From NCBI RefSeq assembly GCF_014205295.1, contig NZ_JACHNF010000001.1:5580001-5644000 (forward strand): a stretch of DNA of 64,000 nucleotides. Direction: 5' to 3'. The notes under the pieces were generated by a model. It had not been told where the DNA came from, made no database searches, and worked only from the letters and a program-made list of their open reading frames with translations. This document shows, in pieces, positions 41,168-50,057 of the stretch. The DNA comes from Kribbella solani. GTDB lineage: Bacteria; Actinomycetota; Actinomycetes; Propionibacteriales; Kribbellaceae. A program made the translations under genes and the position numbers. The number at the start of each line of letters is the position of its first letter. Positions within the stretch are counted from its first letter, which is position 1.

Positions 41168-43801
41168 ATGAGCCAGGTCTTCGGTACGGTCCGGCACCCG
41201 GCGTATTTCATCCGCCGGGTCGATCGGCTCGGTACTCCGATCTCGCTCGGCGAGACGCTGCCCGAGAGCCGGGCAATCCTTTACACCGGCCCGCCAGGGA
41301 TGGGAAAGACGACGGAGCTGAACCAGGCCGAGGACCTGGCCCAGCGGCAGGGCTGGACCGCGATCCGGCTGAACGCGTCCGCCGTCCGCCCGATCGAGCA
41401 CCAGCTCACCGCCGCGGTCCGGGCGAACCTCGACCTGCTCCGGTCCCGCTACAAGGGCAGCGCGGTCCGCGATCTCGCCACCACGGTCCAGGACCTGACG
41501 CACAGCGGCCGGAACACCCGGATGGGCTGGGAAGGGCGGCTCGGCGGCGGCATCATTCCGGTCGAGTTCGTCGCCAAGCGGGAGAAGGACACCACCGCGT
41601 ACGACAACCTCGGCACCACGCTGAACGACTTCGCCGACAAGCTCGCGGCACTGTCCGAGGAGGACGGCAAGCCGATCCTGCTGCTGATCGACAACGTCGA
41701 CCGGGCGACCGAGGACGACCAGGCCGGGCTGAACGAGCTGGCCATCCACATCGAGGTGATGCACCGCCCGGTCTGGCTGGTCGCGGCCGGTGGCTCGATG
41801 TCGACCAGCGCGTTGATGACCGCATCCCGGCGGATGTCCGGGATCGCGACCACGATCAGCAACCAGTTCGACATCCGCGAGCTCGGGCCGCTCACCGCGG
41901 ACGAGCTCCGGCCGGCGTTGACCGAGCCGTTGATCGCGGCCGGAATCCCGTTCCAGTTCAGCACCGTCGAGCGGTTGCTCAAGGCAGCCAACGGCGACCC
42001 GGCCCGGCTCCGGATGCTCAGCGAGGCCGCCCTTGGCTTCCGTGATCCGGTGCTCGGTATCACCGGCACCGCCGGCACCATGGCGACCCTCGGGGTCTAC
42101 GCCGACGCCGCGGAGTGGTACCAGGGCGCGTGGAATCAGAAGACCACCAGCCACGAGCAGAAGGATCTGCTCGCCCGGGTCGCGGCCCAGGGACCGAACG
42201 GGCTGTACATGCCGGCCGACATGGCGGCGGCCGGCGACGACCGGTGGCCCGCGATCGACGAGGCCCGGCAGCAACTGGTGGCGCGGGGCCTGCTCCGCGA
42301 CCATCCCGGCCAGTACGTCACGATCCCCGACGAGGGATTCCAGGACTGGCTGAACGAGTACCTCGGGCAGACACCGGTGCTGGACGTCGAGCCCGGCCGG
42401 CTGGAACAGCTCCGCGGGCAGCCCGCGCTCGCGCCGGCGCACCCGACCGGCGACCGGGCGCTGGTGAACCAGGTGTTCGGTACCTCCCGGAGCCTCGTCC
42501 GCCAGGTCGACCGGGTCGACCAGAGCGGCCGGCCCATCTCGCTCGACCAGCGGCTGCCGCGCGGTACGTCGGTCCTCTTCACCGGCCCGCCCGGCATGGG
42601 GACCAGCCAGGAGCTGACCCGGACCAAGGCGCTGGCCGACCGGCAGGGCTGGATCACGATCCGGCTGGACGCGTCCCGGCGGGAGTCGCTGGAGGCCCGG
42701 GTGATCCGCGCCGTCCGCGGCGAGATGGACGCGATCAAGCAGCGTTTCCCGAGTGGCCAGGTGAAGGACCTGAAGGCGCTGCTGAACCGGCTGGCGGTCC
42801 GGACCAGGAACTCGATGAACACCGCCCAGGTCCGGTTCGGCATGTCTCCCGGTCCGAAGGTCGGCGTGCACACCGCCTGGGAAGGCGTCACCAAGGACTC
42901 GGTGGGGACGACGCTGAACGAGGTGGCCGCGCAGTTCGGCGCGATGGCCGGTCCGGAGGGGAAGCCGATCCTGATGATGGTCGACAACCTGGACGCCGCC
43001 TCGAAGGACGACCTGATCGCGCTCACCGAGTTGTCCTCGCACCTGAGGGAGCAGCGGCAGCCGATGTTCCTGATCGCGGCCGGCGGTGAGGAGGCGACCT
43101 CCCGGCTGCTCGAGGCCTCCGGTGGGCGCAACGGCAAGGAAACCAACGAAGTTGCCGAGTTCGACGTCCGGCGGCTGCAGCCGCTGAGTCCGGACCAGCT
43201 CCGGGAGGCACTCACCTTTCCGCTGGAGCAGGCCGGGATCAAGTACGAAGCCGCGGCGGTGGACTCCTTGATCGAGGCCGCGAACGGTATTCCGACCCGG
43301 CTGCGGACGCTGGCCGGCGCGGCACTCGAGCTGGCCGACCCCGGCGTCGGTATCACCGTGGACGTCGCCGCCGCCGCGACCGCGAAGCTGAACGCGCAGT
43401 CCCAGGCGCTGTACAACGCGGCCTGGCACAACTGCTCGCCGGCCGAGAAGCAGGTCCTGGCCAGGACCGCGTCCCACGGTGCGCGCGGGATCGAGATTCC
43501 GGCCCGGTCCGAGACGCCGGACCGGTGGTCACTGGACGAGGCGACCCAGAAGCTGGTGTCGCGCGGCCTGCTGACCCGCACCGGTCACCAGATCCGCGTC
43601 GCCGACCCCGGGTTCCGCGACTGGGTCCAGACCCGCCTCGGCGTCAACACCGCCCAGACAGGCATCGCGCACCCCACCGCCACCCGGCCGGCGGCGGCCC
43701 AGCACGGCGTACCGCACACCCCCCAGCCGGCCACCACCCGCCCAACCGACCGCCGCCCAACCCACCACGCCATCCCCGCCAACCTCCAACCCAACCGCTA
43801 A
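41168..43801 (+). CDS. Tandem AAA/STAND-type ATPase, second site degenerate
   Basis: An 877-residue protein of two homologous halves, each of about 400 residues. Half 1: FGTVRHPAYFIRRVDRLGTP, P-loop TGPPGMGKTTELNQAEDLAQ, Walker B ILLLIDNVDRAT, LVAAGGSMSTSALM and a winged-helix-like ARQQLVARGLLRDHPGQYVT. Half 2: VFGTSRSLVRQVDRVDQSGR, P-loop TGPPGMGTSQELTRTKALAD with Lys-Thr changed to Thr-Ser, ILMMVDNLDAAS, LIAAGGEEATSRLLEASGG and KLVSRGLLTRTGHQIRVADP. So half 2 has lost the nucleotide-binding lysine while half 1 keeps it. The tail is Pro/Thr/His-rich. The function is unknown. Confidence 0.85.
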   Translation: MSQVFGTVRHPAYFIRRVDRLGTPISLGETLPESRAILYTGPPGMGKTTELNQAEDLAQRQGWTAIRLNASAVRPIEHQLTAAVRANLDLLRSRYKGSAVRDLATTVQDLTHSGRNTRMGWEGRLGGGIIPVEFVAKREKDTTAYDNLGTTLNDFADKLAALSEEDGKPILLLIDNVDRATEDDQAGLNELAIHIEVMHRPVWLVAAGGSMSTSALMTASRRMSGIATTISNQFDIRELGPLTADELRPALTEPLIAAGIPFQFSTVERLLKAANGDPARLRMLSEAALGFRDPVLGITGTAGTMATLGVYADAAEWYQGAWNQKTTSHEQKDLLARVAAQGPNGLYMPADMAAAGDDRWPAIDEARQQLVARGLLRDHPGQYVTIPDEGFQDWLNEYLGQTPVLDVEPGRLEQLRGQPALAPAHPTGDRALVNQVFGTSRSLVRQVDRVDQSGRPISLDQRLPRGTSVLFTGPPGMGTSQELTRTKALADRQGWITIRLDASRRESLEARVIRAVRGEMDAIKQRFPSGQVKDLKALLNRLAVRTRNSMNTAQVRFGMSPGPKVGVHTAWEGVTKDSVGTTLNEVAAQFGAMAGPEGKPILMMVDNLDAASKDDLIALTELSSHLREQRQPMFLIAAGGEEATSRLLEASGGRNGKETNEVAEFDVRRLQPLSPDQLREALTFPLEQAGIKYEAAAVDSLIEAANGIPTRLRTLAGAALELADPGVGITVDVAAAATAKLNAQSQALYNAAWHNCSPAEKQVLARTASHGARGIEIPARSETPDRWSLDEATQKLVSRGLLTRTGHQIRVADPGFRDWVQTRLGVNTAQTGIAHPTATRPAAAQHGVPHTPQPATTRPTDRRPTHHAIPANLQPNR

Positions 43802-43846
43802 CCCCCGCCGTCCCGCTCACCGTCATTTGGGTGGTTAACCTCGCAA

Positions 43847-43888
43847 CCTGCCCCTTCACCTCCCGCATGCGGGAGGTGAAGGGGCAGG
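43847..43888. terminator. 42-bp perfect palindrome, bidirectional terminator
   Basis: A perfect 21-bp arm pair with no spacer (the centre is GCATGC) lies between the convergent ATPase and endonuclease genes. It includes TTCACCTCCCGCA and its complement. It likely ends transcription from both sides. Confidence 0.8.
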
Positions 43889-43890
43889 CT

Positions 43891-43906
43891 CAGGGGTTCA
43901 CCCCTG
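43891..43906. terminator. Second hairpin next to the large palindrome
   Basis: CAGGGGT (43891-43897) pairs with ACCCCTG (43900-43906) across a 2-base centre. It probably adds to the bidirectional termination. Confidence 0.5.
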
Positions 43907-43966
43907 AAATGGCGACCGGCCGGCGGGTGGGGCAGGGGCCGGGGTGGGGTTAGAGTCGGGGTGGGG

Positions 43967-45085
43967 TTAGGGCCAGATGGAGTTGATCCACTCCGGGTGG
44001 TCGATGAACGGGTTCCGGTTGTGCTGGAACTGGGAGTAGATGACCTCGTTGCGGTTCTTCTCGAACGCGTCCGGCGGGTCGCCCGCGGCCCAGGCCTTCA
44101 GTACCGACAGTTTCCCGATGTACGGGGCGGTGCCGTTGCCGACCGAGTTGTTCAGTTCCAGGTTCGCGAAGCCGTCGCCGCCCTCGTACCGGACGGCCAT
44201 GTAGAAGATCATCCGGGCGACGTCGCCGCGGACGGCCGGGCGTGGCGCGAACGAGTCCGCGTCCGCGGTGCAACCGGTGCACTGGGCAACCGCCGTACCG
44301 CCGTTGTCGAAGTCGAGGTTGCCGCGGGCCGAGTTGACCGACACGTCCTCGGGCCGGAGATGGTGTACGTCGGTACCCGGGCCGGTCGCCGTACCGAAGT
44401 CGCCGTGTGACTTGGCCCAGACGTGCTCGCGGTTCCAGTCGTCGACGCCACCGCCCTGGCTGCTCTTCGGGATCGAGCGGCCGGAGTAGATCTCGATCAC
44501 GTTGTTGCTGTTGTTCGGGTCCTGGTCGGTGACCTTCAGCGCGTCCCACACCTGGTCGTACGTGAGCTTGGTCTGCTGCGAGATGATCGTGTGCAGCGCG
44601 GCCTTCAACTCCGCACCGGTCTTCCCCGCGGCACCGGCGTAGTAGTCGCCAGGATCACCGGGGTCCGTACTGCCTCCGCCGCCGGTGAAGGCAGTCGCGT
44701 TCTTCAGCCCAGGGTGCGTGAAGTACGCGGCCAGCGTGCCGGTGACGGTGATCTGCTTGCCGAGCAGACCAGGATTGCTCTGCAGCCCGTACGCCGCGCG
44801 GAAGGCGGTTGGGATCTGCACGTACAGCATCGACGACGTACTCGTCTGGGTGGCCGAATCGGCGAGCGCCAGCGCGTAGTCGTTCGGGAAGTTGCCGCGG
44901 ACAACCGTGCTGGTGGCGGTCGGCTGACCGACCACGTACCCGGTGACGGACGCGGTGGAGCTGTCCTGGCGGCCGATCGCGGTGGCGACCGTGATGGACG
45001 TGGCGGCGCTGGACGGCGTGCTGCCGAAGCCGAGCAGCGCGAGCACCACGGTGACAAGCAACGCGGGACGGAGGAATCGGGACAC
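43967..45085 (-). CDS. Secreted endonuclease I family nuclease
   Basis: A 372-residue nuclease with signal peptide (SRFLRPALLVTVVLALLGFG, cut near SSAATS). An OB-like N-terminal region (about 30-135; GYVVGQPTATSTVV) precedes a Gly-rich linker and the endonuclease I domain. The catalytic motif is DDWNREHVWAKSHGDF with His, then DVHHLRPEDVSVNSARGNLD (His-Asn) typical of the beta-beta-alpha-metal fold; the end is HRNPFIDHPEWINSIW. It would degrade extracellular DNA or RNA. GTG 45085 starts just after a run of bases lacking an obvious ribosome site. Confidence 0.9.
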   Translation of the reverse strand: MSRFLRPALLVTVVLALLGFGSTPSSAATSITVATAIGRQDSSTASVTGYVVGQPTATSTVVRGNFPNDYALALADSATQTSTSSMLYVQIPTAFRAAYGLQSNPGLLGKQITVTGTLAAYFTHPGLKNATAFTGGGGSTDPGDPGDYYAGAAGKTGAELKAALHTIISQQTKLTYDQVWDALKVTDQDPNNSNNVIEIYSGRSIPKSSQGGGVDDWNREHVWAKSHGDFGTATGPGTDVHHLRPEDVSVNSARGNLDFDNGGTAVAQCTGCTADADSFAPRPAVRGDVARMIFYMAVRYEGGDGFANLELNNSVGNGTAPYIGKLSVLKAWAAGDPPDAFEKNRNEVIYSQFQHNRNPFIDHPEWINSIWP

Positions 45086-45179
45086 GGGTACTCCCAGGGG
45101 CGGTTGGGGACCGGACTGTGGTCAGTCTGCCCAGCAAGCCGGGCCGACGAACATCCGGATCGCGAACACCGCGTGAAGA

Positions 45180-45229
45180 GTCGAGCCCGGAGAGTTGAGC
45201 GCGGGGAGTTGAGCGCGGAGAGTTGAGCC
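45180..45229. repeat. Short direct repeats (GAGAGTTGAGCG-like)
   Basis: Four near copies of a 14-base unit (GGAGAGTTGAGCGC, GGGGAGTTGAGCGC, GGAGAGTTGAGCCG, with a GTCGAGCCC variant first) lie between the nuclease and PrsW genes. They sit about 100 bases upstream of the nuclease start and could be part of its control region. Confidence 0.6.
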
Positions 45230-45270
45230 GGTGGGGCGGTGAACGAGTGAGTGTCGTTCATCGCCCCACC
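45230..45270. terminator. 17-bp hairpin next to the direct repeats
   Basis: GGTGGGGCGGTGAACGA (45230-45246) pairs with 45254-45270 over a 7-base loop; one position is a G-T type mismatch. It lies far downstream of the PrsW gene and upstream of the nuclease gene, so it may be a terminator between them. Confidence 0.5.
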
Positions 45271-45479
45271 TGGGTGGATGGGCCCCCATCAGGCCATGAC
45301 GCGTCGCCACAGCCTGCTCTGCCCACCCACCAGCGAGGTGCCACTGGCGGGCAGCACCTCACCGACCGAGCTGGCGTGGTGCGGACGCCGTTTACGGACC
45401 GTACTCACTCCGGCACGCAATGTCCATGGGTCGTTCGAGCCATCTCAGCCTCCAGACCGATGCTTGACAGCACAGCGGT
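45271..45479. other. Non-coding spacer after PrsW gene
   Basis: 209 bases between a hairpin and the PrsW stop. Open frames here lack protein-like composition. Nothing else is seen. Confidence 0.4.
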
Positions 45480-46259
45480 TCAGGCCTGGCCCACCTCCAC
45501 GCGTTGCGCGCGTTTCAGGCCGATCAGCAACAGACCGATCGAGATCGCACCGACCACCGCGTACGTGACCCGGCCGCCGATGCCGTCCCAGGTGGTGTGC
45601 AGGGCGACGGCGAGGGCGTACATGCCGAGGAAACCGGCGAATCGCTTGCCGGTCGGCCGCATCACGAACCGCCACAGACCCCAACAAGTCAAACCGGTCC
45701 AGGCCGCATGCCCGGCCGGCGAGAGCAGACCGCGGATGAACAGCGTCTGCTCGGCCGCACCCACGTTTCCACCCGACTGGAGCAGCGCGACGAACGCGTA
45801 CCCCATCGTCTCGAGCACCGCGAACCCGGTGCCGACCGCGATCCCGATCACGATCCCGCGCCCGACCGACATCCGGTAGCGGTGTCCGAAGAACACCACC
45901 AGGACAGCCGGTACGACCAGCTTGGCGGCCTCCTCGATCAGCCCGACCCCGAGCATCGGCAACGTACCGAGCCCGCGCATCGCGTCGTACTCGAGCAGGC
46001 CCGCGACGACCACCCCGACCACGCCGCCGAACAGCAGGCACCCGCCGAGCGTCGGCCCGTCGATCAGCCACCGCCCGGACCGCCCGGCCGCGAACGTCAC
46101 GAACGTCAGCGGGACCACCAGCGCGCCGAGCAGGATCATCGTCGGGAACAGATTCGGATTCCCGGTGTCGGTCAGCACGACCAGGACGGCGAGATACAGA
46201 CCCCCGCCGATCAGGAATGTGCCGATCCAACCCCACCTACGCAGAACTTGCTGAGTCAT
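45480..46259 (-). CDS. prsW: PrsW family intramembrane metalloprotease
   Basis: A 259-residue membrane protein with about eight hydrophobic segments. The PrsW motifs are present: GLIEEAAKLVV (EExxK) near residue 105, ETMGYAFVAL near 140 and the His motifs GHAAWTGL and LHTTWDG further on, which supply the metal site. In Bacillus, PrsW cleaves the anti-sigma factor RsiW. Whether this protein acts on an anti-sigma here is not shown. ATG 46259 starts a basic, TM-preceding N-terminus. It is divergent from the subtilase gene. Confidence 0.88.
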   Translation of the reverse strand: MTQQVLRRWGWIGTFLIGGGLYLAVLVVLTDTGNPNLFPTMILLGALVVPLTFVTFAAGRSGRWLIDGPTLGGCLLFGGVVGVVVAGLLEYDAMRGLGTLPMLGVGLIEEAAKLVVPAVLVVFFGHRYRMSVGRGIVIGIAVGTGFAVLETMGYAFVALLQSGGNVGAAEQTLFIRGLLSPAGHAAWTGLTCWGLWRFVMRPTGKRFAGFLGMYALAVALHTTWDGIGGRVTYAVVGAISIGLLLIGLKRAQRVEVGQA

Positions 46260-46290
46260 GGGCGCCTCCGCGGCTGGACTGTCCCTCAGT

Positions 46291-46308
46291 ATGGCGCGGT
46301 TGCGCCAT
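46291..46308. promoter_or_regulatory. Inverted repeat between prsW and the subtilase
   Basis: ATGGCGC (46291-46297) and GCGCCAT (46302-46308) form a perfect 7-bp pair with a 4-base centre in the 147-base divergent region. It may be an operator shared by both genes. Confidence 0.35.
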
Positions 46309-46406
46309 GTCCCAGGGACGGCAGCGATGGACAAGGGGTAATCCCGTGACGGGATTGCAAACTCTCTCGAAAGGCTTGCCCCAGCCGGTCGAAGGAGAAT
46401 CCGCCT

Positions 46407-49400
46407 ATGTCCTCCCCCAGTCGTATCGTCGCGCTCACCACCGCGGCGGTGCTTGCTCTCGGCGCGGCGACGGTGATCCCGTCCGCCGCGGCGCCACCAC
46501 CCCGGCCACCGGCCGGCAGCCTCGGCACCAGCGCGACGTCCGTGGTCACGCTGATCACCGGAGATGTCGTCGAGGTGACCGACGCGGGCGGCGGCAAGAA
46601 GGCCGCCACTGTCCGCCCGGCCGCCGGCCGCGAAGGGGTGTCGTTCCACACCGTCGAGGCCGACGGCGGCCTCCGGGTGCTGCCGAGCGACGCCGTGCCG
46701 TACATCTCCACCGGTGTCCTGGACGTGAACCTGTTCGACGTCGACGAGCTGATCGCGGACGGGTACGGCGACTCGGCCGCCCGGCAACTCCCGCTGATCG
46801 TCAAGGACACCCCCGGCGTACACAGCGCCCAGGCCCTCGCGGGCACGACGACCACCCGCCAGCTCCCGTCCATCAACGGCCGGGCCGTCGACGCGGCGAA
46901 GGACCAGCTGCCGCAGCTGTGGAAGTCGCTGCAGCCCAGCTCCGGCGTCAGCGCGCTGAGCAGCGGCATCAGCAAGATCTGGCTGGACGGGAAGATCCGC
47001 CCGGTACTGGACAAGAGCGTGCCGCAGATCGGCGCGCCGGACGCGTGGAAGGCCGGGTACGAGGGCACGGGCGTCGAGGTCGCCGTCCTCGACACCGGCG
47101 TGGACGCGACCCACCCGGACCTGACCGGCAAGGTCAAGGAGAGTCAGGACTTCTCCGGCAGCCCGAGCGGCACCGAGGACCACTTCGGTCACGGCACCCA
47201 CGTCGCCGCGACGATCGCCGGTACTGGCGCGGGAGCCGGCGGTACTCGCAAGGGCGTCGCGCCGAAGGCTGACCTGCTGGTCGGCAAGGTGCTCGGCGAC
47301 GACGGTTACGGCTACGACTCCTGGATCATCGCCGGGATGGAGTGGGCCGCCGCCGAAGGCGCCAAGGTGGTCAACATGAGCCTCGGCGGTGAGGCGACCG
47401 ACGGCACCGACCCGCTCAGCCAGGCGGTGAACGACATCACCGCCCAGACCGGCACCTTGTTCGTCGTCTCGGCCGGCAATGAAGGCCAGGACGAGTCGGT
47501 CGGTACGCCAGGTGCCGCGGCGTCGGCCCTGACGGTCGGAGCGGTGGACCGCGAGGACAAGCTCGCCGACTTCTCCAGCCGCGGCCCGCGCCTCGGCGAC
47601 TCCGGGCTGAAGCCGGAGATCACCGCGCCGGGCGTGGGCATCATCGCGGCCCGCGCGTCCGGCACGGACATGGGTGACCCGGTCGACCAGCTCTACACCG
47701 CCGCGTCCGGTACGTCGATGGCCGCGCCGCACGTGGCCGGCGCTGCCGTCCTGCTCGCGCAGCAGCACCCGGACTGGAAGGCCGACCAGCTGAAGAACGC
47801 GCTGGTCAGTACCGCGAAGACACAGCCGGACCAGACCGTGTACGCGCAGGGTGCGGGCCGCGTCGACCTGACTCGCGCGGTTGCTCAGAAGGTGACGGCC
47901 AGCGGCGTCGCCGACTTCGGTACGCAGACCGCCGAGGCGGGTACGCGGACCATCACCTACCGGAACGACTCCGGCAACGCGATCACGCTGAACCTGTCCG
48001 TCCAGGTCACGAACCTGGATGACAAGAAGCCGGCCACCGGCTTCGGTCTGCCCGCGACCGTCACGGTCCCGGCCAACGGCGCCGCCGACGTCGCCCTGTC
48101 GCTGGACCCGGCGAAACTCGGCCGCGGCCAGTACAGCGGCTGGATCGTTGCCACCGGCCCCGATGGTGTCGTCACACACACCGCCGTCGGCGCGCTCCGG
48201 TCCGGCCCAATGCACAAGGTGACGCTCCGGGCAGTCAGTCTGGACGGCAAGCCCACCGGCTCACCGGTCGTCTCGTTGTACGGCGACAACTCACGTTCCG
48301 ACGTACTCGCCTGGATCCGGAACGGCTCTTCGTACACCGCCGAGGTGGAGGAGGGTACGTACCTGCTCCACTCGCTGGTGGAGCACAACGATCCGCAGGA
48401 CGAGCAGGCCAGCCTGTTCACCGATCCGAACGTCCAGATCACCAAGGACACCGAGATCGTCATCGACGCCCGCAAGGCGGTGCCGATCAGCATCGAGACG
48501 CCGAAACCCTCCGAGCAGCAGGCAGTGCTGAGCTACTACGTGCACCGCGTGTACGGCAACGGCCGCTCGATCAGTCACGGTGTGATGCACTTCAGCACGG
48601 TCCAGCAGGTCAACGTGACGCCGACCAAGCCGGTCAAGGACGGCAGCTTCGAGTTCTCGTCCCGCTGGCAGCTGGTCGCGCCGATGGTGCAGGCGTCGAT
48701 TCCGGGAGTGTCCGGTCCGCTGGACATCAATCTGCTGCACCGGTCGCCGTCGTACGAAGGTAAGAAGCGGTTCCCGCTCGTCACCTCGCTGCAGCAGGCG
48801 AAGGGCGCGGTCGTCGTACTGGACTCCGACAGCGAAGAGGAGCAGATCAAGGCAGCAGCCGATGCCGGTGCCGCGGCGGTCATCCTGGTCCGCCCGGCCG
48901 ACTGGACCGCGTGGACGGTCTGGCGACCGATCGGTGACCGGGAGCCGATTCCGGCGATGGTCACCACGTTCAAGGACGGCCAGAAGCTGACCGATCGGGT
49001 CCGGCGCGGCAAGACGTCGATCGATCTGACCCTGACGACCTCCAGCCCGTACTTGTACGACGTACAGCAGGTCTCCACCGGGTTCATCCCGCCGAAGATC
49101 AACTACAAGGTGACGGCAGCGAACAGCCAGCGCATCACCACCCGGTACGCGGACAACGGTGGCTTCAACTGGGCGAAGGAGCAGCGCTTCGGCTGGCGTC
49201 CGTGGCAGGAGTACTCATGGAACGACTCCCAGCGGTTCGTCGAGACTCCGAAGGTCCGTGAGGAGTGGGTGACCTCTGGCGACTCGCTCTGGCAGCACCG
49301 GGTGCACCACTTGTACACGTGGGACACGATGAACCCGCTGAACGGTGGCATGACGTCCGTGCCCACCAGCTACCGATCCGGTAAGTCGGACGAGACGTGG

Positions 49401-50024
49401 TTCGCGCCGGTGGTCCGTCCGGCCGCCGCGCCTGGCATACCGTCCACTCGTACCGGTGACCGGCTGTCGCTCCGGATCCCGAACTTCGTCGACGCGTCCG
49501 GGCACTACACCCGCGGCGAGACCACCTCGTCGTCGGCGAAGCTGTCCCGCGACGGCAAGGTCGTCGCGGAGCTGCCGAACGGCTGGGCGGACGTGATCAC
49601 GTCCAGCGGCGACGCGGCGTACAAGCTGGATCTGTCGACCGAACGCATCGACAGCGAAGGGGAGTGGAACTGGGGTACGCGCACGGACACCTCCTGGGAG
49701 TTCCGGTCAGCCAAACAGCCGGATGACAAGGCGGTACCGCTGGCACTGCAGCAGGTCGACTACAAGGTGCCGGTTGATCTGACTGGCCGGGTCAGCACGC
49801 GTACGCATGTTGTCGGCTTCGAATCGCCTCGTGCGAGCTCACTGCAGGCCTGGGCGTCGTTCGACGAAGGCAAGACCTGGAAGCGGCTGGCTGTGGTCGG
49901 TGCACTGGGGCACTACGTGGCTGTAGTACCCAACGCGCACGACACGGTCTCGCTGAAGGTGACGGCGAAGAGCGGTAGCGCAAGCATCACCCAGACGGTG
50001 ATCCGCGCGTACGGCGTTCGCTGA
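46407..50024 (+). CDS. Large secreted subtilisin-like serine protease (S8)
   Basis: A 1205-residue subtilase. The signal peptide (MSSPSRIVALTTAAVLALGA, cut near SAAAPPP) is followed by a pro-region. The catalytic triad is in VAVLDTGVDATHPDL (Asp), FGHGTHVAATIAG (His) and AASGTSMAAPHVAGAA (Ser); the oxyanion Asn is in SAGNEG. A long C-terminal region after about residue 490 contains beta-sandwich-like segments and a GAVVVLDSDSEEEQIKAAAD part like a protease-associated insertion. GAAGGAG precedes ATG 46407 by about 8 bases. It follows a 12-bp terminator-like hairpin only at its 3' end. Role: extracellular protein degradation. Confidence 0.93.
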   Translation: MSSPSRIVALTTAAVLALGAATVIPSAAAPPPRPPAGSLGTSATSVVTLITGDVVEVTDAGGGKKAATVRPAAGREGVSFHTVEADGGLRVLPSDAVPYISTGVLDVNLFDVDELIADGYGDSAARQLPLIVKDTPGVHSAQALAGTTTTRQLPSINGRAVDAAKDQLPQLWKSLQPSSGVSALSSGISKIWLDGKIRPVLDKSVPQIGAPDAWKAGYEGTGVEVAVLDTGVDATHPDLTGKVKESQDFSGSPSGTEDHFGHGTHVAATIAGTGAGAGGTRKGVAPKADLLVGKVLGDDGYGYDSWIIAGMEWAAAEGAKVVNMSLGGEATDGTDPLSQAVNDITAQTGTLFVVSAGNEGQDESVGTPGAAASALTVGAVDREDKLADFSSRGPRLGDSGLKPEITAPGVGIIAARASGTDMGDPVDQLYTAASGTSMAAPHVAGAAVLLAQQHPDWKADQLKNALVSTAKTQPDQTVYAQGAGRVDLTRAVAQKVTASGVADFGTQTAEAGTRTITYRNDSGNAITLNLSVQVTNLDDKKPATGFGLPATVTVPANGAADVALSLDPAKLGRGQYSGWIVATGPDGVVTHTAVGALRSGPMHKVTLRAVSLDGKPTGSPVVSLYGDNSRSDVLAWIRNGSSYTAEVEEGTYLLHSLVEHNDPQDEQASLFTDPNVQITKDTEIVIDARKAVPISIETPKPSEQQAVLSYYVHRVYGNGRSISHGVMHFSTVQQVNVTPTKPVKDGSFEFSSRWQLVAPMVQASIPGVSGPLDINLLHRSPSYEGKKRFPLVTSLQQAKGAVVVLDSDSEEEQIKAAADAGAAAVILVRPADWTAWTVWRPIGDREPIPAMVTTFKDGQKLTDRVRRGKTSIDLTLTTSSPYLYDVQQVSTGFIPPKINYKVTAANSQRITTRYADNGGFNWAKEQRFGWRPWQEYSWNDSQRFVETPKVREEWVTSGDSLWQHRVHHLYTWDTMNPLNGGMTSVPTSYRSGKSDETWFAPVVRPAAAPGIPSTRTGDRLSLRIPNFVDASGHYTRGETTSSSAKLSRDGKVVAELPNGWADVITSSGDAAYKLDLSTERIDSEGEWNWGTRTDTSWEFRSAKQPDDKAVPLALQQVDYKVPVDLTGRVSTRTHVVGFESPRASSLQAWASFDEGKTWKRLAVVGALGHYVAVVPNAHDTVSLKVTAKSGSASITQTVIRAYGVR

Positions 50025-50029
50025 TCTCT

Positions 50030-50057
50030 GTGGGCCGGCGCTCCGGCGCCGGCCCAC
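50030..50057. terminator. 12-bp hairpin between convergent genes
   Basis: GTGGGCCGGCGC (50030-50041) pairs with 50046-50057 over a 4-base loop. It lies between the convergent subtilase and regulator genes and ends right at the regulator's stop, so it can act for both. Confidence 0.7.

Noticed and set aside
45180..45229. CRISPR repeats.
   Set aside because: The units are 14 bases, touching, and no cas gene is nearby.
45223..45879. A plus-strand frame opposite the PrsW gene.
   Set aside because: Low-complexity translation and antisense position; no ribosome site or motif.
46260..48215. Upstream extension of the prsW frame to 911 codons.
   Set aside because: The extension lies antisense to the subtilase gene and lacks protein-like content; the prsW start at 46259 is sound.
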